Source of the DNA: an uncultured Desulfovibrio sp.
GTDB taxonomy: Bacteria > Desulfobacterota > Desulfovibrionia > Desulfovibrionales > Desulfovibrionaceae
Direction of reading: 5' to 3'
NCBI RefSeq assembly: GCF_944324525.1
Contig: NZ_CALUWS010000027.1
Span: 1 to 43,789, forward strand
Length of the DNA stretch: 43,789 bases
Shown: positions 8,581 through 15,793 of the stretch, piece after piece
Layout: every line of letters begins with the position of its first letter
How positions within the stretch are numbered: position 1 is the first letter of the stretch
Program-made: the position numbers and the translations under genes
Notes under the pieces: generated by a model
Seen by the model: only the letters and a program-made list of their open reading frames with translations
The model's database searches: none
Told to the model about the DNA's origin: nothing

Positions 8581-9711
8581 TTAGTGCAGGGTGATGGTGT
8601 GGTCGGTCTCCACGAACTTGCCGTCCTTGACCACATAGACGGACAGGCCGAGACCGGCGGCGTCGCCGCTCTTGTTGAAGGAGAGCTTGCCCAGCGGGGT
8701 ATCCACTTCGTTGCTCTTGAGGGCTTCGAGCAGCTTGGCGGTGTCGGTGCCGCCGCTGGTCTCGATGGCCTTGAGGATGGCCTGCATGGCGGCATAGGCA
8801 TTGTAGAAGCCGAAGCCGGGCTCGGTGCCGAACTGCTTCACATGGGCTTCGCGGGCCTTCTTGTACATTTCAAGGGAGCTGGTGTCCTTGGGATAGGAGG
8901 CCAGCACGCCTTCGCTGTCCTTGCCGGTCATCTTGAGGAAGGTCTCATCCTTCACGCCGTCGGGGCCCATGAGGGGCGTGTCCACGCGGTCGCGGCGCAT
9001 CTGCTGCACGAGCTTGGAAGCGGTGGGCTGATAGCCGCCGAAGACGAGCACGTCGGCCTTGGCGCGGCGCAGCTTGCGCACCACGGAGGAAAAGTCCACG
9101 GCGTCGGGGGTCACGGCTTCAAAGAGCACGGTCTCGATGCCGGCCTTTTCAAGGATGTTGCGGTTCTGGGTGGCGAAGCCCTTGCCGTATTCGCCGTTGT
9201 CGTGCAGGTAGGCGACTTTCTTGGCCTTGATCACGTCCTTGATGTAGCCGCTGGTCAGTTCGGCCTGGGCGTTGTCATGCGCCACGGTGCGCAGGAAGTA
9301 GGGGTGCTTGCCTTCCAGGGTCAGCGCGGGCGTGGTGGCCGTGGGGGAGATGCTGATGAGCTTGGCGCTTTCGAACATGGGCAGCGCGGCATTGGTGGGG
9401 CCGGAGCAGATGGGGCCCATGACCGCGGCCACGCCGTCGGAGATCAGCTTGGTGGCGGCGTTGGTCGCCAGTTCGGGCTTGCACTGGTCATCCTGGGCCA
9501 CGAGTTCGATCTTCTTGCCCAGGACGCCGCCCTTGGCGTTGGCTTCCTCAATGACGAGCTTGGCGGCATTGAGGCTGGGCACGCCGTAGGAGGCAAGGTC
9601 GCCGGAATGCGCGCCCTGCACGCCGATCTTGATGGTGTCTTCCGCCAGCGCCGGGGCCGCGAGCGCCGTGGTCAGCAGGGCCGCGGCGAGCCAGGAAATG
9701 CCTTTTTTCAT
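8581..9711 (-). CDS. livK: Branched-chain amino-acid ABC transporter substrate-binding protein LivK
   Basis: Periplasmic ligand-binding protein of 376 aa feeding LivHMGF. The start at 9711 has GAGGAG 7 nt upstream and opens a clear Sec signal peptide (MKKGISWLAAALLTTALAAP, cleavage after ALA before EDTIKIG). The mature N-terminus IKIGVQGAHSGDLASYG and the region GKKIELVAQDDQCKPE are typical of type-I periplasmic binding proteins of the Leu/Ile/Val family, as is AVMGPICSGPTNAALP. It is the first gene of the operon, behind the promoter at 9794-9822. Confidence 0.94.
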   Translation of the reverse strand: MKKGISWLAAALLTTALAAPALAEDTIKIGVQGAHSGDLASYGVPSLNAAKLVIEEANAKGGVLGKKIELVAQDDQCKPELATNAATKLISDGVAAVMGPICSGPTNAALPMFESAKLISISPTATTPALTLEGKHPYFLRTVAHDNAQAELTSGYIKDVIKAKKVAYLHDNGEYGKGFATQNRNILEKAGIETVLFEAVTPDAVDFSSVVRKLRRAKADVLVFGGYQPTASKLVQQMRRDRVDTPLMGPDGVKDETFLKMTGKDSEGVLASYPKDTSSLEMYKKAREAHVKQFGTEPGFGFYNAYAAMQAILKAIETSGGTDTAKLLEALKSNEVDTPLGKLSFNKSGDAAGLGLSVYVVKDGKFVETDHTITLH

Positions 9712-9793
9712 CGTGCTTCTCCTCACGAAAAAAAGTTGCACACGACCACGCCGCGGGCCAAACCCCGTGGCGCAGCGTTAAAGTAGAGCAGCA

Positions 9794-9822
9794 ATCCTAG
9801 CCGCAGTACAGGGGCTTGTCAA
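9794..9822 (-). promoter_or_regulatory. Sigma-70 promoter of livKHMGF
   Basis: On the minus strand a consensus TTGACA (-35) and TAGGAT (-10) are separated by exactly 17 nt, leaving a 5' leader of about 75 nt before the livK start. No operator was recognised in the leader. Confidence 0.75.
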
Positions 9823-9832
9823 CGAATCCCCT

Positions 9833-9875
9833 TGTCCGGCGCGGCACTACGGCCTTTTTTCTCTCCTGCCGGACA
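9833..9875. other. Inverted repeat between der and the livK promoter
   Basis: TGTCCGGC at 9833-9840 is repeated inverted at 9868-9875 with a 27-nt spacer. It lies just upstream of the livK -35 and downstream of der. It could be a weak der terminator or an operator; no T-run supports termination. Confidence 0.3.
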
Positions 9876-9921
9876 GGGGCGCGCCCGGCCGCGACGGACG
9901 GGCTGCCGGGAGGCGGTCCCC

Positions 9922-11298
9922 CTATTTTTTGTCCTTCTTGTGGCTGGAACGCAGGCGGATGCGCATGGGCGCATGGCTGATGCCGAAGATCTTGCGCAGG
10001 GAGCGCTCCAGATAGCGGGCATAGCTCTCCGGCACTCGTTCGGCGTCGCTCACGAAGAAAACGAAGGTCGGGGGCTGCGTCTCCGCCTGGGTGAGATAGA
10101 AGAACTTGGCTCGCACGCGCTTGACCACCGGCGGCTGATGGCGGGCCAGCACGTCTTCCATGGCCCGGTTGAGCTGCCCGGTGGGCACGCGCACGCCGCA
10201 TTCCTCATGGATGGTGCGCGCCAGCGGCAGGATCTTCTCCAGCCCCTTGCCGGTGAGGGCGGACACGGGCAGGATGGGCACATGGCCGCAGAAGGCCAGC
10301 ATCTGCCGCACGTTCTTCTCCAGCTGGCGCAGGGCCCCGGCGGGGACGAGGTCGCATTTGTTGATGAGCACCATGAAGGGGATCTTGCGGTTGTCCAGCA
10401 GATCCATGAGGCGCTTGTCCTGCTGGCTCACCTGTTCGGTGGCGTCCAGCGTAAGCAGGGTGACGTCGGCCTTGGTGGTGGACTTGATGGCCGCGTTGAC
10501 CGAATATTTTTCCACGATGTCCGTGATGCGCGTGCGGCGGCGCACGCCGGCGGTGTCCACGAAGATGTAGTCGCGGCCGTCCTTGCTGAAGCGCACGTCC
10601 ACGCTGTCCCGCGTGGTGCCCGCCACGTCGGAGACGATCATGCGCTCTTCGCCGGAAAGCGCGTTGATGAGGGAGGACTTGCCCGCGTTGGGGCGGCCCA
10701 GCATGGCCAGACGCAGGGGGGCGTCCTCCTCGCTCGCCGTATCCGCCTCCTCGCCGTCCGTGTCGGGCAGCAGGGCGGTCAGCTCTTCGACCAGCGCGCG
10801 GATGTTGTGCCCGTGTTCGGCGGAGACGGCCAGCACCGGGAAGCCCAGCGCATGGAATTCGGCAAGCTGCTCGTCCTCGCGCTCGATGCCGTCCACCTTG
10901 TTGACCACGCAGAGGGTCGGCAGGCCCATGCGGCGCACATGGGCGGCCAGAAACTCGTCCAGCGGCAGGAGGCCGTCGCGGGCGTCCACCACGAAGGCCA
11001 CGGCGCGGGCGTCCCGCATGGCGGCTTCGGCCTGACGCAGGATGTCGGCCTCGAAGCCGCGGATGCCTTCGGGCCCCTCGGCCACGGCGGCGTGCGCGTC
11101 CAGCGTGATGCCGCCGGTATCCACCACCTGGAAATCCGGCAGGCCCTTGCGGCGCACGATCCCTTCCATGCGATCGCGGGTGACGCCGGGCCGGTCGTGC
11201 GTGATGGCGCGATTGCTGCGGATCAGACGGTTGAAGAGGGTGGACTTGCCCACGTTGGGGCGGCCCACCAGTACGATGCTGGGCAAGGGTGCTGCCAT
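9922..11298 (-). CDS. der: Ribosome biogenesis GTPase Der (EngA)
   Basis: Essential double-domain GTPase needed for 50S subunit maturation, 458 aa. The two G domains show G1 motifs GRPNVGKS (residues 12-19) and GRPNAGKS (201-208), G3 motifs DTGG (60-63) and DTAG (248-251), and NKVD (133-136) and NKCD as G4. They are joined by an acidic linker (GEEADTASEED, about 182-192). The C-terminal KH-like domain follows and ends in a basic tail (RIRLRSSHKKDKK). The start at 11298 has GAGGA upstream. It is transcribed in the same direction as the Sel1-like genes upstream but separated from them by about 130 nt. Confidence 0.96.
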   Translation of the reverse strand: MAAPLPSIVLVGRPNVGKSTLFNRLIRSNRAITHDRPGVTRDRMEGIVRRKGLPDFQVVDTGGITLDAHAAVAEGPEGIRGFEADILRQAEAAMRDARAVAFVVDARDGLLPLDEFLAAHVRRMGLPTLCVVNKVDGIEREDEQLAEFHALGFPVLAVSAEHGHNIRALVEELTALLPDTDGEEADTASEEDAPLRLAMLGRPNAGKSSLINALSGEERMIVSDVAGTTRDSVDVRFSKDGRDYIFVDTAGVRRRTRITDIVEKYSVNAAIKSTTKADVTLLTLDATEQVSQQDKRLMDLLDNRKIPFMVLINKCDLVPAGALRQLEKNVRQMLAFCGHVPILPVSALTGKGLEKILPLARTIHEECGVRVPTGQLNRAMEDVLARHQPPVVKRVRAKFFYLTQAETQPPTFVFFVSDAERVPESYARYLERSLRKIFGISHAPMRIRLRSSHKKDKK

Positions 11299-11393
11299 GA
11301 CGCTGTCCTCGTTGTCGGGGTTCGGCGGGGGCGGGCGGTGCGCCCCGGCGCGGGAAGTGCACCCCTATAGCATCGAACGTCGCAAGAGGGAAG

Positions 11394-11419
11394 GGCCCGG
11401 CAGGGGACGCCGCCGGGCC
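11394..11419 (-). terminator. Hairpin after the first Sel1-like gene
   Basis: An 8-bp perfect stem (GGCCCGGC and its complement) lies 10 nt past the stop of the gene ending at 11429. The following minus-strand sequence (TTCCCTCTTG) is only modestly T-rich, so it is a weak terminator candidate. Confidence 0.4.
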
Positions 11420-11428
11420 GCCGGTGGA

Positions 11429-12559
11429 CTACCTCGTCATCTGCGCGGCAAAGGCGGCGCGCATTTCCGCAAACATCGGTTGGGCCTTGGCGTACAGGGC
11501 GTCGTGGGCTTCCTTCTTGACGAGCATGTCGGCCTTGATGCGCTCAAATTCCTGTTCCGCCTCGCGAACGGTGTCCTCGTATTCCTTTTGGGTCAGGCAG
11601 ACCTCAGGGTAAAATTCATTGTTGCCTTTCATCATCAGGGAAGCTGAGACAGCGACATCCTGCATGGTTCCTGAAAACATTTTTACACGAAGCGTCATGT
11701 AATATATGGACGACTTGCAATTTTTGTATTCAGGAAATTGCTTGGCGGCACTGATATCAGGGCTGTGTATAGCTTCCAGCATCATGGCGCTATGCGCAAG
11801 GCCGAGGCGCATCGCTTTCGTGTAGTATGCAACTGATTTTTTAATGTTTATAAGGCATTTTTCAGCTAGATACGCACCGCCGAACAGGCCGGTTGCGCGT
11901 GCCGAGCCGTTGGCGGCTGCCGCGCCCATCCAATAGCGGGATTCCGGGGTCTGGCAACCGTATTCCTCGATATCTTGAGGAAGGATGAAGAACTCCAGTT
12001 TATCCGGCAGGCGAAACGTCTTGTCCGGGTAGGTTTCGGAAAGATAGGCCAAGCCGTACATGGCTTCAGGATGCCCGAGCCTGGCCGCCTTGCGCAGGGT
12101 ATCCGTCGCCATCTGCTGCAGCCGCGTTCTGGGGAGGTGGTCCGACTTGGCGCATATAAGCAGGGCCGCGCCGATGCGGAACCAGGCTTCCTTTTCACCC
12201 AGCATACGTACGGCCCAGTCCTCCCAGAAGGCGGCGGGCGCACCGAAGATAGGAGGGCGCTTTTCCGCTTCGGCCAGCCGGCTCAGCGCGGCCAGCGCAA
12301 AAAGGGCATCCATATCGCCGTTCAGGGCCTGCTCACGCAGGGCCGCCGCTCCTTGTGCATCGCTCTCCCGATAGAGAACGGCCGTCCGTGCATAGACGGG
12401 GGACATTTTTTGATTGCTGCTGGTGACAGGGATGATCTGCAGGTCGTCCCAACTATCGTCCGACGCTCCGTAATCAATGATGAACAGGCCTTCGGCGTGC
12501 GGCAGACACGGGACAAGGCAGAGGCAGAGGGCAAGGAAGAGGGTGCGAAAAATCGGCAT
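11429..12559 (-). CDS. Secreted Sel1-like repeat protein, paralogue 1
   Basis: Exported protein of 376 aa with no recognised function. The start at 12559 has GTGAGGT upstream and begins a signal peptide (MPIFRTLFLALCLCLVPC, probable cleavage after PHA). The mature N-terminus GLFIIDYGASD is shared by all three paralogues. Residues about 65-250 contain helix pairs of the Sel1/TPR type (DTLRKAARLGHPEAMYGLAYL; YWMGAAAANGSARATGLFGGAY; YTKAMRLGLAHSAMM). The C-terminal 70 residues are charged and probably coiled (EAEQEFERIKADMLVKKEAH). This is the most diverged of the three tandem copies, especially in the central third. LVPC is not a good lipobox, so a soluble periplasmic protein is preferred over a lipoprotein. 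Sel1-like proteins usually mediate protein-protein contacts. Confidence 0.75.
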   Translation of the reverse strand: MPIFRTLFLALCLCLVPCLPHAEGLFIIDYGASDDSWDDLQIIPVTSSNQKMSPVYARTAVLYRESDAQGAAALREQALNGDMDALFALAALSRLAEAEKRPPIFGAPAAFWEDWAVRMLGEKEAWFRIGAALLICAKSDHLPRTRLQQMATDTLRKAARLGHPEAMYGLAYLSETYPDKTFRLPDKLEFFILPQDIEEYGCQTPESRYWMGAAAANGSARATGLFGGAYLAEKCLINIKKSVAYYTKAMRLGLAHSAMMLEAIHSPDISAAKQFPEYKNCKSSIYYMTLRVKMFSGTMQDVAVSASLMMKGNNEFYPEVCLTQKEYEDTVREAEQEFERIKADMLVKKEAHDALYAKAQPMFAEMRAAFAAQMTR

Positions 12560-12609
12560 AAGGTACCTCACTGGGGATGGCTGAAAGCGTTTTCTCTGTG
12601 GGAGCGACA

Positions 12610-12720
12610 TCATGACAATATGACAGATTTTTCTTTTTCGGTCGAGCGATACCCTGCGGCAGGAGATCCGACGGCGCACGCCGTCCGGGTGGCAGAAAAA
12701 GAGCGGGGCACGCTTCCTGC
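12610..12720. repeat. Duplicated intergenic module, copy 1
   Basis: This stretch resembles 15180-15292: shared blocks include CAGATTTTTCTTTT, GTCGAGC and GGCAGAAAAAGAG followed by GGGGCACGCTTCC. It contains the promoter of paralogue 1 and part of the terminator of paralogue 2, so the array grew by duplicating gene plus flanking control DNA. Confidence 0.65.
12617..12645 (-). promoter_or_regulatory. Candidate promoter of Sel1-like paralogue 1
   Basis: On the minus strand TCGACC (-35) and CATATT (-10) are separated by 17 nt. The same arrangement (TCGACG, 17 nt, CATACT) is conserved upstream of paralogue 3 at 15184-15212, which supports function although each box matches consensus only 4 of 6. 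Confidence 0.4.
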
Positions 12721-12733
12721 GTACTCCCGCTCT
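12695..12733 (-). terminator. Terminator after Sel1-like paralogue 2
   Basis: On the minus strand AGAGCGGG pairs with CCCGCTCT; an inner GTACGC/GCGTGC arm extends the stem and a run of five T follows. It lies 43 nt past the stop at 12776. Confidence 0.75.
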
Positions 12734-12775
12734 GTAAAGGCTGCCTGCCGGTGGGGACAGGCGGAATGTATGGCC

Positions 12776-13930
12776 TCAGTTTGCCGCCTTCTTTTCGGCA
12801 GGAGCGGTCTTTTCCTTTGCCTGCGCGGCAAAGGCGGCGCGCATTTCCGCAAACATCGGTTTGGCCCTGGCGTACAGGGCGTCGTGGGCTTCCTTCTTGA
12901 CGAGCATGTCGGCCTTGATGCGCTCAAATTCCTGTTCCGCCTCGCGGATGGCTTCCTTGTATTCTTTCCGGGTCAGGCAGGCTTCTGGGAAATATTCGTT
13001 GTTGCCTTCAATCATGAGGTTGGCCCACATTTCATTATACTTTAAATCTGTTGTGTCGTCAAGCATTTTTGTCTGAAGGTCTGCGTAGAATATGCCGGAT
13101 TTGCAGCTGACATATTGCGGAACACTGGCTTTTTCATAGGGAGTGCAAATTACTTCCAGTGCCTCTGCGGCAGTTACAAGCCCAAGATGCAGACTTTTGG
13201 AGAACATTTCAAAGCTCTTTTGGTTGTTATAATTGAGAAGCATGACTCCGGCTGTATAACTGGCTCGTGCAGAGCCATAGAAGGCTCCCGCACACACCCA
13301 ATACCAAAACTCGGAAACATCTTCTGGTTCACCTGTTGCTGTGGATGGGTAGATCGGGAAGCCGGGATCCTTCGGCATTTGAAACGAGGTGTCCGGATAG
13401 GGGCGTGAAAGAAACGCCAGAGCAAACATGGCTTCGGGATGTTCGAGTTTGGCCGCCTTGCGCAGGGTGTCCGTCGCCATCCGCCACAGCATAATTTGGG
13501 GAAGGCCGTCCGTCTTGCCGCATTCAAACAGAGCCGCGCCGATACGGAACCAGGCTTCCTTGCCGCCCAGCATGCGCACGGCCCAGTCCTCCCAGAACGC
13601 TGCGGGCGCGCCGAAAAGGGGAGGGCGCTTTTCCGCTTCGGCCAGCCAGCTCAGCGCGGCCAGCGCAAAAAGGGCATCCATATCGCCGTTCAGGGCCTGC
13701 TCACGCAGGGCCGCCGCTCCTTGTGCATCGTTCTCCCGATAGAGAACGGCCGCCCGTGCATAGGCGGGGGACATTTTTTGATCGCTGCTGGTGACAGGGA
13801 TGATCTGCAGGTCGTCCCGACTATCAGTGTCCGGCGCTCCGTAATCAATGATGAACAGGCCTCCGGCGTGCGGCAGACACGGGACAAGACAAAGGCAGAG
13901 GGCGAGCAAGAGAGGGCGGAGCATCGGCAT
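12776..13930 (-). CDS. Secreted Sel1-like repeat protein, paralogue 2
   Basis: Exported protein of 384 aa, function unknown. The start at 13930 has GAGGTAC upstream and begins with the signal peptide MPMLRPLLLALCLCLVPC. It differs from paralogue 3 by only about 20 substitutions over the shared 370 residues, counted by eye, and carries an extra basic/Ala tail (KEKTAPAEKKAAN). Sel1-like helix pairs occupy about residues 65-260 (DTLRKAAKLEHPEAMFALAFL; AGAFYGSARASYTAGVMLL; MFSKSLHLGLVTAAEAL). A charged helical C-terminus follows. Only 74 nt separate it from paralogue 3 upstream, so the two are probably one transcript ending at the terminator at 12695-12733. Confidence 0.75.
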   Translation of the reverse strand: MPMLRPLLLALCLCLVPCLPHAGGLFIIDYGAPDTDSRDDLQIIPVTSSDQKMSPAYARAAVLYRENDAQGAAALREQALNGDMDALFALAALSWLAEAEKRPPLFGAPAAFWEDWAVRMLGGKEAWFRIGAALFECGKTDGLPQIMLWRMATDTLRKAAKLEHPEAMFALAFLSRPYPDTSFQMPKDPGFPIYPSTATGEPEDVSEFWYWVCAGAFYGSARASYTAGVMLLNYNNQKSFEMFSKSLHLGLVTAAEALEVICTPYEKASVPQYVSCKSGIFYADLQTKMLDDTTDLKYNEMWANLMIEGNNEYFPEACLTRKEYKEAIREAEQEFERIKADMLVKKEAHDALYARAKPMFAEMRAAFAAQAKEKTAPAEKKAAN

Positions 13931-14004
13931 GGCGTACCTCGTCGGGAAAGGGGCAGGATGGCGTCCGGCAGATATTCCTATCTTCCACCGGAAGGGAAGC
14001 GCCT

Positions 14005-15123
14005 CTATTTTGCCTGCGCGGCAAAGGCGTCGCGCATTTCCGCAAACATCGGTTGGGCCCTGGCATACAGGGCGTCGTGGGCTTCCTTCTTTGCGAGCAT
14101 GTCGGCCTTGATGCGTTTGAATTCCTTTTCCGACTCGCGGATGGCTTCCTCGTATTCCTTTTGGGTCAGACAGGCTTCTGGGAAATATTCGTTGTTGCCT
14201 TCCATCATGAAGTTAGCCCACATTTCATTATACTTTAAATCTGTTGTATCGTCAAGCATTTTTGTCTGAAGGTCTGCGTAGAATATGCCCGATTTGCAGC
14301 TGACATATTGCGGAACACTGGCTTTTTCATAGGGAGTGCAAATTACTTCCAGTGCCTTTGCGGCAGGTACAAGCCCAAGATGCAGACTTTTGGAGAACAT
14401 TTCAAAGCTCTTTTGGTTGTTATAATTGAGAAGTATGACTCCGGCTGTATAACTGGCTCGTGCAGAGCCATAGAAGGCTCCCGCACACACCCAATACCAA
14501 AACTCGGAATCATCTTCTGGTTCAACTGTTGCTTTGGATTGATAGATCGGGAAGCCGGGATCCTTAGGCATTTGAAACGACGTGTCCGGATAGGGGCGTG
14601 AAAGAAACGCCAGAGCAAACATGGCTTCGGGATGTTCGAGTTTGGCCGCCTTGCGCAGGGTGTCCGTCGCCATCCGCCACAGCATAATTTGGGGAAGGCC
14701 GTCCGTCTTGCCGCATTCAAACAGAGCCGCGCCGATACGGAACCAGGCTTCCTTGCCGCCCAGCATGCGCACGGCCCAGTCCTCCCAGAAAGCGGCGGGC
14801 GCACCGAAGATAGGAGGGCGCTTTTCCGCTTCGGCCAGACGGCTCAGCGCGGCCAGCGCAAAGAGGGCATCCATATCGCCGTTCAGGGCCTGTTCACGCA
14901 GGGCCGCCGCTCCTTGTGCATCGTTCTCCCGATAGAGAACGGCCGCCCGTGCATAGACGGGGGACATTTTTTGATCGCTGCTGGTGACAGGGATGATCTG
15001 CAGGTCGTCCCGACTATCAGTGTCCGGCGCTCCGTAATCAATGATGAACAGGCCTCCGGCGTGCGGCAGACACGGGACAAGACAAAGGCAGAGGGCGAGC
15101 AAGAGAGGGCGGAGCATCGGCAT
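14005..15123 (-). CDS. Secreted Sel1-like repeat protein, paralogue 3
   Basis: Exported protein of 372 aa, function unknown. The start at 15123 is chosen over an in-frame ATG at 15147 because GTGAGGTACGCC sits just upstream and the signal peptide (MPMLRPLLLALCLCLVPC) then begins at residue 1, as in its siblings. The domain layout is the same as paralogue 2. Near-identity at DNA level extends through most of the two genes, pointing to a recent tandem duplication or gene conversion. It is first in the two-gene unit, behind the promoter at 15184-15212, and divergent from the Fur-regulated DUF2325-feoB unit. Confidence 0.75.
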   Translation of the reverse strand: MPMLRPLLLALCLCLVPCLPHAGGLFIIDYGAPDTDSRDDLQIIPVTSSDQKMSPVYARAAVLYRENDAQGAAALREQALNGDMDALFALAALSRLAEAEKRPPIFGAPAAFWEDWAVRMLGGKEAWFRIGAALFECGKTDGLPQIMLWRMATDTLRKAAKLEHPEAMFALAFLSRPYPDTSFQMPKDPGFPIYQSKATVEPEDDSEFWYWVCAGAFYGSARASYTAGVILLNYNNQKSFEMFSKSLHLGLVPAAKALEVICTPYEKASVPQYVSCKSGIFYADLQTKMLDDTTDLKYNEMWANFMMEGNNEYFPEACLTQKEYEEAIRESEKEFKRIKADMLAKKEAHDALYARAQPMFAEMRDAFAAQAK

Positions 15124-15179
15124 GGCGTACCTCACGGGGAATAACAAGGTGAAGCGTCGTGTCGGCGGGAACGCTATCC

Positions 15180-15292
15180 CGGCAGTATGGCAGATTTTTC
15201 TTTTCTCGTCGAGCCATGCGTGGCCGCCGCAGGCCGTCCGGCGGCATACGCTGTGAAGATGGCAGAAAAAGAGTGGGGCACGCTTCCGGCAC
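15180..15292. repeat. Duplicated intergenic module, copy 2
   Basis: Similar to 12610-12720. The part matching the paralogue 2 terminator (GGCAGAAAAAGAG and onwards) is present but its stem is degraded, and no minus-strand gene now ends there. Confidence 0.6.
15184..15212 (-). promoter_or_regulatory. Candidate promoter of Sel1-like paralogues 3 and 2
   Basis: On the minus strand TCGACG (-35) and CATACT (-10) are 17 nt apart, in the same position relative to the gene as the candidate promoter of paralogue 1. Confidence 0.4.
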
Positions 15293-15335
15293 GCCTGCCG
15301 TGGCGGGAGCTTGTCATTTTTTGCACGATTTTTTA

Positions 15336-15365
15336 TTGACTTTGAAATTCTTTTTCAATTATTCT
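15336..15365 (+). promoter_or_regulatory. Promoter with Fur box for DUF2325-feoB
   Basis: TTGACT (-35, 15336-15341) is followed by a 17-bp palindrome TTGAAATTCTTTTTCAA (15342-15358) and then TTATTC/TATTCT (-10, from 15359). The palindrome matches the Desulfovibrio Fur pattern TTGAAAATnATTTTCAA with two mismatches, and it fills the -35/-10 spacer exactly. Iron-loaded Fur would therefore block polymerase, consistent with ferrous iron uptake genes downstream. Confidence 0.75.
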
Positions 15366-15421
15366 CCTCCCAGAAAGGACATCAAACCTGCGCCAAAAGG
15401 CGCAGCTTCAGGAGAAGACCC

Positions 15422-15703
15422 ATGTGCGTTACGCTTATCGGCGGTATGGACAGACTCAAGCCCGAATACATCGCCGCGGCCCGCGAGGGCGGAGCCACCC
15501 TCAAGTGCATCAGCCGCAATGAACGTAATTTCACGGACAAGATCGGCAATCCGGACGCCATCATCGTCTTTACCAACAAGGTCTCCCACGAGGCCCGGCG
15601 CAAGGCGCTGGAGCACGCGCGCTCCCGGCGCATCCCCATCCATATGATCCATTCCTGCGGCGTTTCGTCGCTGCGGGATTGTCTTGCCGCACAACGGGCT
15701 TGA
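15422..15703 (+). CDS. DUF2325 domain protein upstream of feoB
   Basis: Small cytoplasmic protein of 93 aa. The start at 15422 (MCVTLIGGMDRLKPEYIAAA) has AGGAGA 5 nt upstream and matches the usual DUF2325 start; the longer reading from 15311 would cross the promoter and is rejected. The fold is expected to be Rossmann-like: GG.DR at the first loop, ISRNERNFTDKIGNPDAIIVFTN in the middle, and HSCGVSSLRDCL at the end. Its molecular function is unknown. It is the first gene after the Fur box and 90 nt before feoB, so a role linked to iron uptake is inferred from context. Confidence 0.8.
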   Translation: MCVTLIGGMDRLKPEYIAAAREGGATLKCISRNERNFTDKIGNPDAIIVFTNKVSHEARRKALEHARSRRIPIHMIHSCGVSSLRDCLAAQRA

Positions 15704-15793
15704 CAAGCGGCGGCAAATAGCGCATCACACGGTCGGAAATGAATTTCAATTCTTGCTGTGGACAGCAAGAAGGTGCGAGCGAGGAGAGTGGAA

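Noticed and set aside
15311-15421. N-terminal extension of the DUF2325 protein
   Set aside because: It would overlap the Fur-box promoter and carries no family sequence; ATG 15422 has a good ribosome-binding site.
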